Under the pieces are notes generated by a model. The model was not told the origin of the DNA. It saw only the letters and a list, made by a program, of their open reading frames with translations, and searched no databases. Shown piece after piece: positions 16,701 to 26,058 of a stretch of 44,604 bases of DNA. Location: positions 808 to 45,411 of the forward strand of contig PGYH01000014.1 of NCBI GenBank assembly GCA_002839575.1. Reading direction: 5' to 3'. The stretch comes from Methanomicrobiales archaeon HGW-Methanomicrobiales-6. Its GTDB lineage: Archaea; Halobacteriota; Methanomicrobia; Methanomicrobiales; Methanoculleaceae. Made by a program: the position numbers and the translations under genes. Position 1 is the stretch's first letter. Each line of letters starts with the position of its first letter.

Positions 16701-19700
16701 CCGTCGCACCCTTCGCGGGTGCGTGGATTGAAATTTCGATTGCATCTCTGGAGCGGGGGCGATCCCGTGTCGCACCCTTCGCGGGTGCGTGGATTGAAAT
16801 CTTGTCGAGCGCTGCCTGCTTGAGGTCCTCGTCGAGTCGCACCCTTCGCGGGTGCGTGGATTGAAATCAACTCTTCGGCGTAGTCCTCTGCGACCGTCGC
16901 CTCGCGTCGCACCCTTCGCGGGTGCGTGGATTGAAATTCTCACCTCACGGGTCAAGCCTCACAACCTTGACCGTCGCACCCTTCGCGGGTGCGTGGATTG
17001 AAATCGAGTATGCGACAGAGTAACCGTCCATACTCATCGTCGCACCCTTCGCGGGTGCGTGGATTGAAATCCAGTCGTATGCGCGACCATTACCGCATAT
17101 GCCCGTCGCACCCTTCGCGGGTGCGTGGATTGAAATAGCGTCTCGCGCCGGTGTGTAGCGCAGGTCGCATGTCGCACCCTTCGCGGGTGCGTGGATTGAA
17201 ATTCCTGATACTGCTGCTGCGTCCGGACGGCCGCTGTCGCACCCTTCGCGGGTGCGTGGATTGAAATGACCGGGATGTAGTGCAGGATCACATCCGTTCC
17301 GCGTCGCACCCTTCGCGGGTGCGTGGATTGAAATCCCGCGTCATCGTCGTCCTCCTCCCGGTCTGCCGTCGCACCCTTCGCGGGTGCGTGGATTGAAATG
17401 ACGAACTGGAGAACGAGATGCAGACACGGGCGATGTCGCACCCTTCGCGGGTGCGTGGATTGAAATATAATGAACACGTCCCCTTCGCTGCCGACTCTGT
17501 GTCGCACCCTTCGCGGGTGCGTGGATTGAAATTGGATACACATGCCGTCGGGGGAGGTCGCATCGCGTCGCACCCTTCGCGGGTGCGTGGATTGAAATAA
17601 TGACTCGATCATTAATGGGACGAGTAGCTATGGTCGCACCCTTCGCGGGTGCGTGGATTGAAATCAGTCACTACCCGGGGTAAGGATATCGTTTTTCCAG
17701 CGTCGCACCCTTCGCGGGTGCGTGGATTGAAATATCCAGGGTGATCAGAAACGTGGTCTTGTTTAAGGTCGCACCCTTCGCGGGTGCGTGGATTGAAATT
17801 GTAGTCGTTGGGGTTGACCTCCACTTCCGATCTGTCGCACCCTTCGCGGGTGCGTGGATTGAAATCTGCTGCTCTCCGGGGTCGGGCTGAGGACGAATCG
17901 TCGCACCCTTCGCGGGTGCGTGGATTGAAATGTTTATATGTGGGGGGTATTACGGCGTAATTCCCGTCGCACCCTTCGCGGGTGCGTGGATTGAAATAAT
18001 GATTCGGTGGTTAATGGGACTGCTGGTTACTCAGTCGCACCCTTCGCGGGTGCGTGGATTGAAATACGAATTATCCTATCATCGATGATAAGGGCCGGTC
18101 GTCGCACCCTTCGCGGGTGCGTGGATTGAAATACGATCTCCGGTCCCCTGGCGGGGGCTCGTCATCGTCGCACCCTTCGCGGGTGCGTGGATTGAAATCC
18201 TCTCAGCGCATGATTTCCGCGGTTATGCGGGCGTCGCACCCTTCGCGGGTGCGTGGATTGAAATGTCTTCTCCTGTTTGGGGATTCCAGAGCATTGTGTC
18301 GCACCCTTCGCGGGTGCGTGGATTGAAATCAACCCCGCGAGGGAGAACTCGTCGCCGTCCCGGTGTCGCACCCTTCGCGGGTGCGTGGATTGAAATGGTA
18401 AAGAAAGGAACGGCACCGCGCACATTTTCAGTCGCACCCTTCGCGGGTGCGTGGATTGAAATGCCGGACCGGGTCCTTCGCCGGCGCCCGGGTCCTGTCG
18501 CACCCTTCGCGGGTGCGTGGATTGAAATTCCTCATACCCGGGACTCGTCGCGTAGACGGCGTAGTCGCACCCTTCGCGGGTGCGTGGATTGAAATACCGA
18601 CGAGGAAGTTGAAAATATCAACAGGTATCAGCGTCGCACCCTTCGCGGGTGCGTGGATTGAAATAGGCATAGCGGTCGCGTGCACGTAGGAGCCCGGGTC
18701 GCACCCTTCGCGGGTGCGTGGATTGAAATCCGGTATCCCGATAGAGCCGTATCCAAACGTCGTGAGTCGCACCCTTCGCGGGTGCGTGGATTGAAATTGG
18801 AGGCCGATGATCTCGCGGGCGAACCACTCGTCGCACCCTTCGCGGGTGCGTGGATTGAAATGGCTGCCCCTTCGCCCCGGTTGCCGGGACAGTCCACGTC
18901 GCACCCTTCGCGGGTGCGTGGATTGAAATTCCCGGTCGTCTCACTTACGACGGCCTTCACCGCGTCGCACCCTTCGCGGGTGCGTGGATTGAAATGTTTA
19001 TATGTGGTGCCTACTACGGCGTAATTCCCGTCGCACCCTTCGCGGGTGCGTGGATTGAAATACGAAGTGGTAGATACGGAGGCCAACATTGAGCGTCGCA
19101 CCCTTCGCGGGTGCGTGGATTGAAATCGAAAGGATATGGAGGATTACCAGGGCGTTACGTGTCGCACCCTTCGCGGGTGCGTGGATTGAAATACGAAAAA
19201 CCCCGACGAACACGGCATCCTCCCGGACCGTCGCACCCTTCGCGGGTGCGTGGATTGAAATGCCACTTCCAGGCAACCGTTCCGCCGACGAAAACCCCGT
19301 CGCACCCTTCGCGGGTGCGTGGATTGAAATTTGATGGAGGCGGTCCGCGGCATCGGCCTGGCATGTCGCACCCTTCGCGGGTGCGTGGATTGAAATAATC
19401 AGTCTATGATATCTGTTGACCGTTGAACCGCGTCGCACCCTTCGCGGGTGCGTGGATTGAAATTAATTTTGTTCGCTGACAGAATCAGTCATACCCGTCG
19501 CACCCTTCGCGGGTGCGTGGATTGAAATTCTGTGGCCGGGAAGCGACGCGGCACGGAGGATGTCGCACCCTTCGCGGGTGCGTGGATTGAAATCGGGAGA
19601 GGATCAGATCTCGCCAGACAGGATCTAGTCGCACCCTTCGCGGGTGCGTGGATTGAAATCTCAATTACGTCATGGAGAACAGCGCCGCCATGGTCGCACC

Positions 19701-20530
19701 CTTCGCGGGTGCGTGGATTGAAATCGCCAGGGATGCCCCATACGAGGAGATGATGACGGTCGCACCCTTCGCGGGTGCGTGGATTGAAATTACGGTGAGT
19801 GACACCACGCACGATAATGATGATATGGTCGCACCCTTCGCGGGTGCGTGGATTGAAATTTGAACATGCATATTCAAATGGAACTATTCAAGAGTCGCAC
19901 CCTTCGCGGGTGCGTGGATTGAAATAAGTGCAAAAAGGATATTTTCGGATTTGTCGAAATGTCGCACCCTTCGCGGGTGCGTGGATTGAAATATCTATCA
20001 GATCGTCTATATCATCGTATTCGTCGGTGTCGCACCCTTCGCGGGTGCGTGGATTGAAATTACAATATCATTATATGCATCTTTGGCATCATTTCGTCGC
20101 ACCCTTCGCGGGTGCGTGGATTGAAATTTCAAGAATTTTCTTGGCTTCTCCTGTTGGATTGACCAAGTCGCACCCTTCGCGGGTGCGTGGATTGAAATAC
20201 GGTGAGTTTCGCACCCTTCAGGATGCCGACGTGTCGCACCCTTCGCGGGTGCGTGGATTGAAATCTCGACACGAAGCAGCCCCCGGTCCGCATGCTCTGT
20301 CGCACCCTTCGCGGGTGCGTGGATTGAAATCACGCTCAACCAGCGCCTTTGTCGGCTGGAGTCTCCGGTCGCACCCTTCGCGGGTGCGTGGATTGAAATC
20401 TGTCGCTGACGTGCGAGCCCGATTCGACCGCGAACGTCGCACCCTTCGCGGGTGCGTGGATTGAAATGAAGTCACCGAGGAGCAGGTCGAGGATGGGCTC
20501 GAGGTCGCACCCTTCACAGGTGCGTGAAAT
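13784..20530 (+). CRISPR. Type I-C CRISPR array, 102 repeats and 101 spacers
   Basis: I count 101 copies of a 32-base repeat, apparently identical, plus a degenerate last copy. The repeat starts GTCGCACCC, has a TTCGC loop and GGGTGCG, and ends TGGATTGAAAT. CGCACCC/GGGTGCG gives a seven-pair hairpin as expected for Cas5c processing. Spacers are 32-39 bases, mostly 33-36. Numbering from the leader, spacer 1 is 13816-13850 and spacer 101 is 20468-20503. Three near-duplicate spacer pairs (15/34, 20/54, 43/47) and two diverged pairs (58/64, 63/79) are described in the findings. Transcription is inferred as plus strand, from the leader next to cas2. The many ORFs across the array are repeat artefacts, not genes. 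Confidence 0.99.
20504..20530 (+). repeat. Degenerate terminal CRISPR repeat
   Basis: The last repeat matches the start GTCGCACCCTTC, then reads ACAGG instead of GCGGG, and lacks five bases (GATTG) before the final AAAT, leaving 27 bases. Decay at the leader-distal end is usual and marks the oldest end of the array. The 270 bases that follow, up to the tRNA, hold no gene or repeat that I can see. Confidence 0.95.
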
Positions 20531-20799
20531 ATCAACCTTGCTACCGGCCTTCTGGATGGAATAGCCTGCCCTTCCTCGGACGTCTGAGACGGCATGGGTT
20601 GTATGGAAAGTCCTGAAAAAGCGCATGTGGATTTCGGATACAACTCCTGCGGAAAAGCAGGGAGCTGGAGATCGTGCTCAGGGGGCGGCACAATAACTCG
20701 CGTGTCGGAAGCACAATTTTGTTGGAATTATGGGTTCATTTGAGCAATATTGAGCCCGGGAAATAAATTTACAAAAGCGCTTGTTTCCCAAAACAGTGA

Positions 20800-20873
20800 T
20801 GGGCTCGCTGAGATTCGAACTCAGGACCTCCGCCATGTCAAGGCGACGTCATAACCAGCTAGACCACGAGCCC
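20800..20873 (-). tRNA. tRNA-Val (GAC anticodon)
   Basis: A full cloverleaf of 74 bases on the minus strand. The acceptor stem is GGGCTCG/CGAGCCC with discriminator A. The D arm contains GGTCTAGCTGGTTATGAC, the anticodon loop is TTGACAT with GAC at 20837-20839, and the T arm is CTGAG-TTCGAAT-CTCAG. No intron and no encoded CCA. Upstream on the same strand a TATA box (AATTTTATA, 20911-20919) lies about 40 bases before the 5' end. Downstream, short T runs (20775-20795 region) may end transcription. GAC decodes GTC and, by wobble, GTT valine codons. Confidence 0.97.
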
Positions 20874-20910
20874 GTGTCTTCCCGACGATCAATAAGGTTG
20901 GTGCTCCGGG

Positions 20911-20919
20911 TATAAAATT
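20911..20919 (-). promoter_or_regulatory. TATA box of the tRNA-Val gene
   Basis: TATAAAATT on the plus strand (AATTTTATA on the minus) is an AT island in GC-rich sequence, about 40 bases upstream of the mature tRNA 5' end. This is a normal distance for an archaeal tRNA promoter with a short 5' leader. Confidence 0.55.
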
Positions 20920-20943
20920 ATTCGCTTGCCCCGAAAACCGCCC

Positions 20944-20976
20944 CGTGCCGGCTCCGCCGCATCGGGGGCCGGCACG
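20944..20976 (-). terminator. GC-rich hairpin after serA
   Basis: CGTGCCGGC (20944-20952) and GCCGGCACG (20968-20976) form a perfect nine-pair stem about 35 bases after the serA stop. It is followed on the minus strand by a TTTT run. It probably separates serA transcription from the tRNA-Val promoter. Confidence 0.5.
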
Positions 20977-21009
20977 CGGTGAAAATGGGGGTGGTGATGA
21001 TCCGGCCGA

Positions 21010-22593
21010 TCAGATCTCGGCGTGTTTCGCCGTGTGGATGCCGTCGATCTTCTTGATCTCGTCCATCGCGTCGGCCGGCACCGCGGAGTCGACGGTGAGG
21101 ACCATCAGCGCCTCTTCACCGGGCTTGTGGCGTCCCACCTGCATTCCCGCGATGTTCACGTTCACGCGTCCCAGGATCGTCGCGGCCTTGCCGATGACGC
21201 CCGGCTTGTCGGTGTGGCGGGAGATGACCACGTGGCCGGTTGGGGTCAGGTCGGTCATGTAGCCGCCGATGCTCACGATCCGTGCCCGGTTCGGGCCCGA
21301 GACGCTCCCGCTCACCGTCTCGGTCATCCTATCGGTCTTTGCGGTGATGCAGATGATGTTCCGGAATCCCTGCGCCTCTTCGGTCGTCGTCTCACTCATC
21401 CGGATGCCGCGCTCCTTTGCAACGAACTCAGCGTTCACGATGTTGACCGGCACCTGCAGGATCGGATCGAGAAGCCCCTTCAAGATGACGCGGGTGATGA
21501 ACTTCGTGTTCGGCAGCGCTGCAGCCTCGCCCCCGTAGGTGATCTCGAGCGACTCGAGCCTCCCTTCGACGAGCTGGATGAGGAGGCTGCCCATCTTCTG
21601 CGCAAGCATCGCGTAGGGCTCGACCAGGGCCTGCTGCTCCGCCGGGATCATCGGCGCATTCACCACGTACTTCGCCGCGCCGCCGGATAGAACGCTGATG
21701 CACTGGTTTGCGACCGAGACCGCGACGTTCTTCTGCGCCTCGACCGTGCTCGCCCCGAGGTGCGGGGTGACGATAACCCTGTCGAGTCCGAGGAGCGGTG
21801 ATTCCGTCGGCGGCTCGTTCTCGAAGACGTCCAGCGCCGCACCGGCGACCTTGCCGCTCGCAACCGCGTCCGCGAGCGCCTTCTCGTCGATGATCCCGCC
21901 GCGTGCACAGTTGATCAGCCGGACGCCGTCCCTCATCGTCGCGATCGTCTCGGCGTTGATGACGTGACGCGTCTCCTTGATCAGCGGCGTGTGGACTGTG
22001 ATCACGTCCGCCCTCCGGAAGAGCTCGTCGAGCGGCACCATCTCCACGCCGAGGCTTGCGGCCCGCTCCTTCGTGATGAACGGATCGTAGGCGATGCACT
22101 TCATCTGCATTGCCTGTGCACGTTTCGCCACCTCGCGCCCGATACGCCCGAACCCCATGATGCCGAGGATCTTGTCGTTCAGTTCGACGCCCATGAACTT
22201 CGAACGCTTCCACTCGCCATTCTTCAAGGATGCGGTCGCCTGGGGGATATTGCGCGCGAGCGAGAGCATCATCGCCATCGTGTGCTCCGTGGCCGCGAGC
22301 GTGTTTCCTTCAGGTGCGTTCGCAACGATGATGCCCCTGCGCGTCGCCGCCTCTGTATCGATATTGTCGACCCCGGCGCCGGCACGGCCGATAAACTTGA
22401 GTTTCGCTCCCGCATCGATGACCCGCGCCGTCACCTCGGTGCCCGAGCGCACCAGCAGGGCATCGTAGTTTCCGATACTATCTACGAGCTGTTCCTCGGT
22501 CAGCCCGGTGTTGACATCCACGTCGCAGAATTCCTTCAGGATGTCAATCCCTTCCTCTGCCAGCGGGTCGCTGACCAGCACTCTATATTTCAC
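21010..22593 (-). CDS. serA: D-3-phosphoglycerate dehydrogenase
   Basis: A 527-residue long-form SerA, which oxidises 3-phosphoglycerate to 3-phosphohydroxypyruvate as the first step of serine synthesis. The NAD-binding GFGRIG loop is at 147-152. Catalytic-region strings are RAGAGVDNID, NCARGGIIDEKAL and VTPHLGAST. The C-terminal third holds an intervening (ASB-like) domain and an ACT domain (VVISRHTDKPGVIGKAATILG), where serine feedback usually acts. The start is GTG 22593. The gene diverges from ppsA with a shared TTATAA element between them. Serine made here would feed GlyA further along the window. Confidence 0.96.
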   Translation of the reverse strand: MKYRVLVSDPLAEEGIDILKEFCDVDVNTGLTEEQLVDSIGNYDALLVRSGTEVTARVIDAGAKLKFIGRAGAGVDNIDTEAATRRGIIVANAPEGNTLAATEHTMAMMLSLARNIPQATASLKNGEWKRSKFMGVELNDKILGIMGFGRIGREVAKRAQAMQMKCIAYDPFITKERAASLGVEMVPLDELFRRADVITVHTPLIKETRHVINAETIATMRDGVRLINCARGGIIDEKALADAVASGKVAGAALDVFENEPPTESPLLGLDRVIVTPHLGASTVEAQKNVAVSVANQCISVLSGGAAKYVVNAPMIPAEQQALVEPYAMLAQKMGSLLIQLVEGRLESLEITYGGEAAALPNTKFITRVILKGLLDPILQVPVNIVNAEFVAKERGIRMSETTTEEAQGFRNIICITAKTDRMTETVSGSVSGPNRARIVSIGGYMTDLTPTGHVVISRHTDKPGVIGKAATILGRVNVNIAGMQVGRHKPGEEALMVLTVDSAVPADAMDEIKKIDGIHTAKHAEI

Positions 22594-22647
22594 GGTTCAA
22601 CCCATACTAATTCAACATCATATGTATTGATGCTTTTTCCTCCGAAA

Positions 22648-22657
22648 TCTTATAAGT
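22648..22657. promoter_or_regulatory. Palindromic TATA element between serA and ppsA
   Basis: CTTATAAG is a perfect palindrome in the 80-170 base divergent gap. It lies about 57 bases from the serA GTG and about 35 bases from the ATG at 22688 that probably begins ppsA. It could position transcription in both directions. Confidence 0.4.
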
Positions 22658-22763
22658 AATGGTGAGAAGTATATGTGTGGTGCGAGCATGAAGGAAATGC
22701 CTCGAAGAAATAAAAAAGGAAGATATCATCTCTGTAGGTGGAAAGGGTGCGTCTCTTGGGGAG

Positions 22764-24968
22764 ATGGCCTCAATCGGCCTTCCCGTGCCGAAGGCGTTTG
22801 TGGTGACCGCCCAGGCATTCCGAAGGTTTCTTGTAGAGACCGGGATCGAAGAGGCTCTCTTCCGCAGACTGGAGCGTCTGGACGTCGACGACAACGGAGC
22901 GCTTGAATCGGTCTCCCGGGACGTGCAGGACCTTGTCCTGAGCGTCGAGATGCCCGATCACATCCGGCAGGAGATCACCGACGCATACACCCGGATGGGA
23001 GCCGACGGGACGGTCGTCGCCGTCCGGTCGAGCGCCACCGCCGAAGACCTGCCGGATGCCAGTTTTGCCGGCCAGCAGGAGACGTTTCTCAATATCCTCG
23101 GTGAAGGCGACCTCCTTGACGCGGTCCAGCGATGCTGGGCCTCGCTGTATGGTGCGCGGGCCATCTATTACCGGGCAAAGCAGGGGTTCGACGACCGGAG
23201 CGTGAACATCGCCGTCGTCGTGCAGGAACTCATCCGATCGGAGAAGTCCGGCGTCATGTTCACCTCCCACCCCGTCACCGGCGAGCCCCTGACAATCGTC
23301 GAGGGCTCCTGGGGGCTCGGCGAAGCCGTCGTCTCGGGCAGCGTCTCTCCTGACAACTACGTCTTTGACCTGCGCTCGGAGCGGGTTGTCGACCGCCTGA
23401 TCGCCGAAAAGGAGATCATGATCGTGCCGGAGGGCGAGCACGGGACGAAGATCGTCGACCTTTCCGGCGAACAGCGCACCGCCCCCGTCCTCTCCGACGC
23501 GGAAGTGGCACGTCTCGCGACACTCGGCAAGATCGCCGAAGACCATTATGGCGTCCCGCAGGATGTCGAGTGGGCGATCGTCGGCGACGACGTCTTCATC
23601 CTTCAGTCGCGGCCGATAACGACGATCAAGCGCCCGGAGATCCCCCGCGGCGGAGCCGAGCCGGCAGAGAAGTCCAAAGGCACGCTCGGCGTGGTGCTGG
23701 TCGAAGGCCAGGGAGCATCCCCCGGCGTCGCGAGCGGCCGGGTTGCCATCGTGCGCGACGTCAAGGATACGAGCGCCGTCAAGGACGGTGACATCCTGGT
23801 CACCAAGATGACCAACCCCGACATGGTGCCGGCGATGCGGCGGGTCAGCGCCATCGTCACCGACGAAGGCGGCATGACCTGCCACGCGGCCATCGTAAGC
23901 CGTGAACTCGGGACGCCTGCGGTCGTCGGGACCAAGAAGGCAACGAAGATCCTGAAAGACGGCCAGATCATTACCGTCGACGGCGAGAAGGGCCTCATCT
24001 ACGAGGGAGCCGTCGAGGCGCCGGCAGCAGCGGCACCCGCGGGCGCAACGGCGGCAGTCGCGGCCGCTCCGGTCATCACCGGCACGCTCGTCAAGGTGAA
24101 CGTCTCCCTCCCCGAGGCCGCACAGCGGGCCGCCGCCACTGGAGCGGACGGTGTCGGCCTCCTGCGGATCGAGCACCTCATCCTCGGCCTCGCGAAGACT
24201 CCCGGCTGGTATATCGAGCACGGCGCCGAGGAAGAGTTCATCGGGGAACTCTACAACGGCATCAAGATCGTGCTCGACGCGTTCCCGGGCAAGCCCGTCT
24301 GGGTCCGGACGCTCGACGCCCCGACCGACGAGTTCCGCAACATGGAGGGCGGCGAAGGCGAGCCGGTCGAGCACAACCCGATGCTCGGCTGGCGCGGCAT
24401 CCGCCGGGACCTCCGGAGCGCCGACCAGTTCCGCCTGCAGGTGGAGGCGTTCAAGCGGCTCTGGGCCGCAGGCTACGACAACCTCGGCGTGATGTTTCCG
24501 ATGGTCAACCACCCCGATGAGTTCGCCAAAGCCCGGGCGATGATGAAGGAATGGGGGGTCGACGTGGAGAACGCGACCCTTGGCGTCATGATCGAGGTCC
24601 CGAGCAGCGCTATCCTGGTCGAGGACTTCATCCGGGCCGGGATCCGGTTCGCCTCGTTCGGGACGAACGACCTCATCCAGTACACGCTCGCCATCGACCG
24701 GAACAACGAGCACGTCGCCGACATGTACCAGCCCAAGCACCCCGCCGTGCTCCGGCTGATCGATTACGCGATCAATGTCTGCCGGGAGCACGATGTCGAG
24801 TGCTCCATCTGCGGCCAGGCCGGCTCCGACCCCGACATGGTCACCTGGCTCGTCGGGCACGGCATCAACAGCGTTTCCGCAAACATTGATGCGGTCCCCC
24901 GCATCCGTGAGGCCGTAGCGCGGAAAGAGCGGCAGATCCTCCTTGATGCGGCGAGAAGAAATGCGTGA
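22764..24968 (+). CDS. ppsA: Phosphoenolpyruvate synthase, 5' end frameshifted
   Basis: A PEP synthase (pyruvate, water dikinase) making phosphoenolpyruvate from pyruvate and ATP for gluconeogenesis. It has an N-terminal ATP-binding domain, the swivelling phosphohistidine domain with GGMTCHAAIVSRELGTPAVVGT (His374 in this numbering), an Ala/Pro-rich linker near 415-435, and a C-terminal PEP-binding barrel (FGTNDLIQYTLAIDRNN, CSICGQAGSDPDMV). The first in-frame start is ATG 22764, but conserved residues KKEDIISVGGKGASLGE lie in frame upstream of it, back to a TGA near 22689. The likely real start, ATG 22688, is one base out of frame. The gene therefore looks frameshifted in codons 3-11, or misassembled. 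mfnA overlaps its 3' end. Confidence 0.9.
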   Translation: MASIGLPVPKAFVVTAQAFRRFLVETGIEEALFRRLERLDVDDNGALESVSRDVQDLVLSVEMPDHIRQEITDAYTRMGADGTVVAVRSSATAEDLPDASFAGQQETFLNILGEGDLLDAVQRCWASLYGARAIYYRAKQGFDDRSVNIAVVVQELIRSEKSGVMFTSHPVTGEPLTIVEGSWGLGEAVVSGSVSPDNYVFDLRSERVVDRLIAEKEIMIVPEGEHGTKIVDLSGEQRTAPVLSDAEVARLATLGKIAEDHYGVPQDVEWAIVGDDVFILQSRPITTIKRPEIPRGGAEPAEKSKGTLGVVLVEGQGASPGVASGRVAIVRDVKDTSAVKDGDILVTKMTNPDMVPAMRRVSAIVTDEGGMTCHAAIVSRELGTPAVVGTKKATKILKDGQIITVDGEKGLIYEGAVEAPAAAAPAGATAAVAAAPVITGTLVKVNVSLPEAAQRAAATGADGVGLLRIEHLILGLAKTPGWYIEHGAEEEFIGELYNGIKIVLDAFPGKPVWVRTLDAPTDEFRNMEGGEGEPVEHNPMLGWRGIRRDLRSADQFRLQVEAFKRLWAAGYDNLGVMFPMVNHPDEFAKARAMMKEWGVDVENATLGVMIEVPSSAILVEDFIRAGIRFASFGTNDLIQYTLAIDRNNEHVADMYQPKHPAVLRLIDYAINVCREHDVECSICGQAGSDPDMVTWLVGHGINSVSANIDAVPRIREAVARKERQILLDAARRNA

Positions 24969-26058
24969 AACTGGGTGCCCTGAGGAAGATCTTTTCTCCT
25001 TCCTCTCGTCAAAACGGCGGGAGGACATCGGCTACCGGAACATCCTGAGTTCGATGTGCACGCCACCCCACCCGGTCGCGGCACGGGCGCACGCGATCTT
25101 CCTCGAGACCAACCTCGGCGACCCCGGGCTCTTCCCCGGGACGGCCGCGCTCGAGGAACTCCTCGTTGAGCGGCTCGGCACCCTGATGCACCTCCCTGAC
25201 GCCGGAGGCTACGCAACCTCCGGGGGAACCGAGTCCAACATCCAGGCGTTCCGGATCGCAAAGAAGCAGAAACCGGTGAAGTCCCCGAACGTGGTCGTCC
25301 CGGCCTCGAGCCACTTCTCGTTCATGAAGGCCTGCGACATCCTGGGGCTCGAAGCGCGGACGGTGCCGCTTGATAGCCAGTTCCGGATGGACGCGGAGGC
25401 ACTTGACGGTCTCGTGGACAACAACACGGTCGCACTCGTCGGTGTCGTCGGGACGACGGAGTACGGCATGGTCGACCCCATCGCCCGCCTCTCCGAGGTT
25501 GCCGAAGACCGGGACGTCTTCCTGCACGTCGACGCCGCGTTCGGCGGGATGGTGGTCCCGTTCCTCGACCGCCCGGTCCCGTTCGACTTCCGGCTCCCCG
25601 GCGTCGACTCCATCTCCGTCGACCCCCACAAGATGGGGATGAGCACCATCCCGGCAGGCTGCCTCCTTACCCGGGACCCGGCGTGCTTCGCGTGCCTCAA
25701 CGTCGATACCCCCTACCTGACGGTGAAGCGGGAGTGCACCCTCGCCGGCACCCGGCCGGGGGCGTCGGTGGCCGCGGCCGTCGCCGTCCTCGAGTACCTG
25801 GGAATGGACGGCATGCGGGCGGTGGTCGCCGGGTGCATGGAGAACGCCCGAAGGCTGATAGAAGGGATGGAGACGCTCGGCTGCCCGAGGGCGGTGACCC
25901 CGGACGTCAACGTGGCGACGTTCTCCTGCGACCGCGTGCCTGCCGGCTGGCGGGTCTCACGGACCCGGAACGGACACATGCGGATCGTCTGCATGCCTCA
26001 CGTCACCCGCGACGTTATCGAGCAGTTCCTGAAAGATATAAGTGATATGCATGCTTGA
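24961..26058 (+). CDS. mfnA: L-tyrosine/L-aspartate decarboxylase MfnA
   Basis: A 365-residue PLP-dependent decarboxylase of the archaeal MfnA family. It makes tyramine for methanofuran, and in some archaea beta-alanine for coenzyme A. Marks are the N-terminal [17 protein letters not shown], the [15 protein letters not shown] string, [15 protein letters not shown], and the PLP lysine in [10 protein letters not shown] (Lys224). The ATG at 24961 overlaps the ppsA end by eight bases. Upstream in-frame ATG 24946 is possible but lies deeper in ppsA. hpt follows with an eight-base overlap, so ppsA-mfnA-hpt-dph2-methyltransferase look like one transcription unit. Confidence 0.94.
   Translation: MRETGCPEEDLFSFLSSKRREDIGYRNILSSMCTPPHPVAARAHAIFLETNLGDPGLFPGTAALEELLVERLGTLMHLPDAGGYATSGGTESNIQAFRIAKKQKPVKSPNVVVPASSHFSFMKACDILGLEARTVPLDSQFRMDAEALDGLVDNNTVALVGVVGTTEYGMVDPIARLSEVAEDRDVFLHVDAAFGGMVVPFLDRPVPFDFRLPGVDSISVDPHKMGMSTIPAGCLLTRDPACFACLNVDTPYLTVKRECTLAGTRPGASVAAAVAVLEYLGMDGMRAVVAGCMENARRLIEGMETLGCPRAVTPDVNVATFSCDRVPAGWRVSRTRNGHMRIVCMPHVTRDVIEQFLKDISDMHA

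Noticed and set aside
13697-20464. Many long ORFs across the array with repeated peptides (ISIHAPAKGAT, FNPRTREGCD, FQSTHPRRVR on the minus strand; VAPFAGAWIEI, SHPSRVRGLK on the plus)
   Set aside because: These are translations of the CRISPR repeat in its six frames. They have no start signals and occur wherever spacer lengths keep a frame open.
14216-23656. Possible self-targeting: spacer 7 shares GCGGCGGAGCCGA with ppsA near 23645
   Set aside because: Only 13 bases match, in GC-rich repetitive codons, not at a full-length protospacer. By eye I saw no spacer with a longer match to a gene in this window; a full genome search is still needed.
22770-25028. 752-residue ORF on the minus strand opposite ppsA
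   Set aside because: The composition is that of a reverse-frame shadow (Asp, Arg, Val, His rich), with no motif. ppsA on the plus strand is certain.
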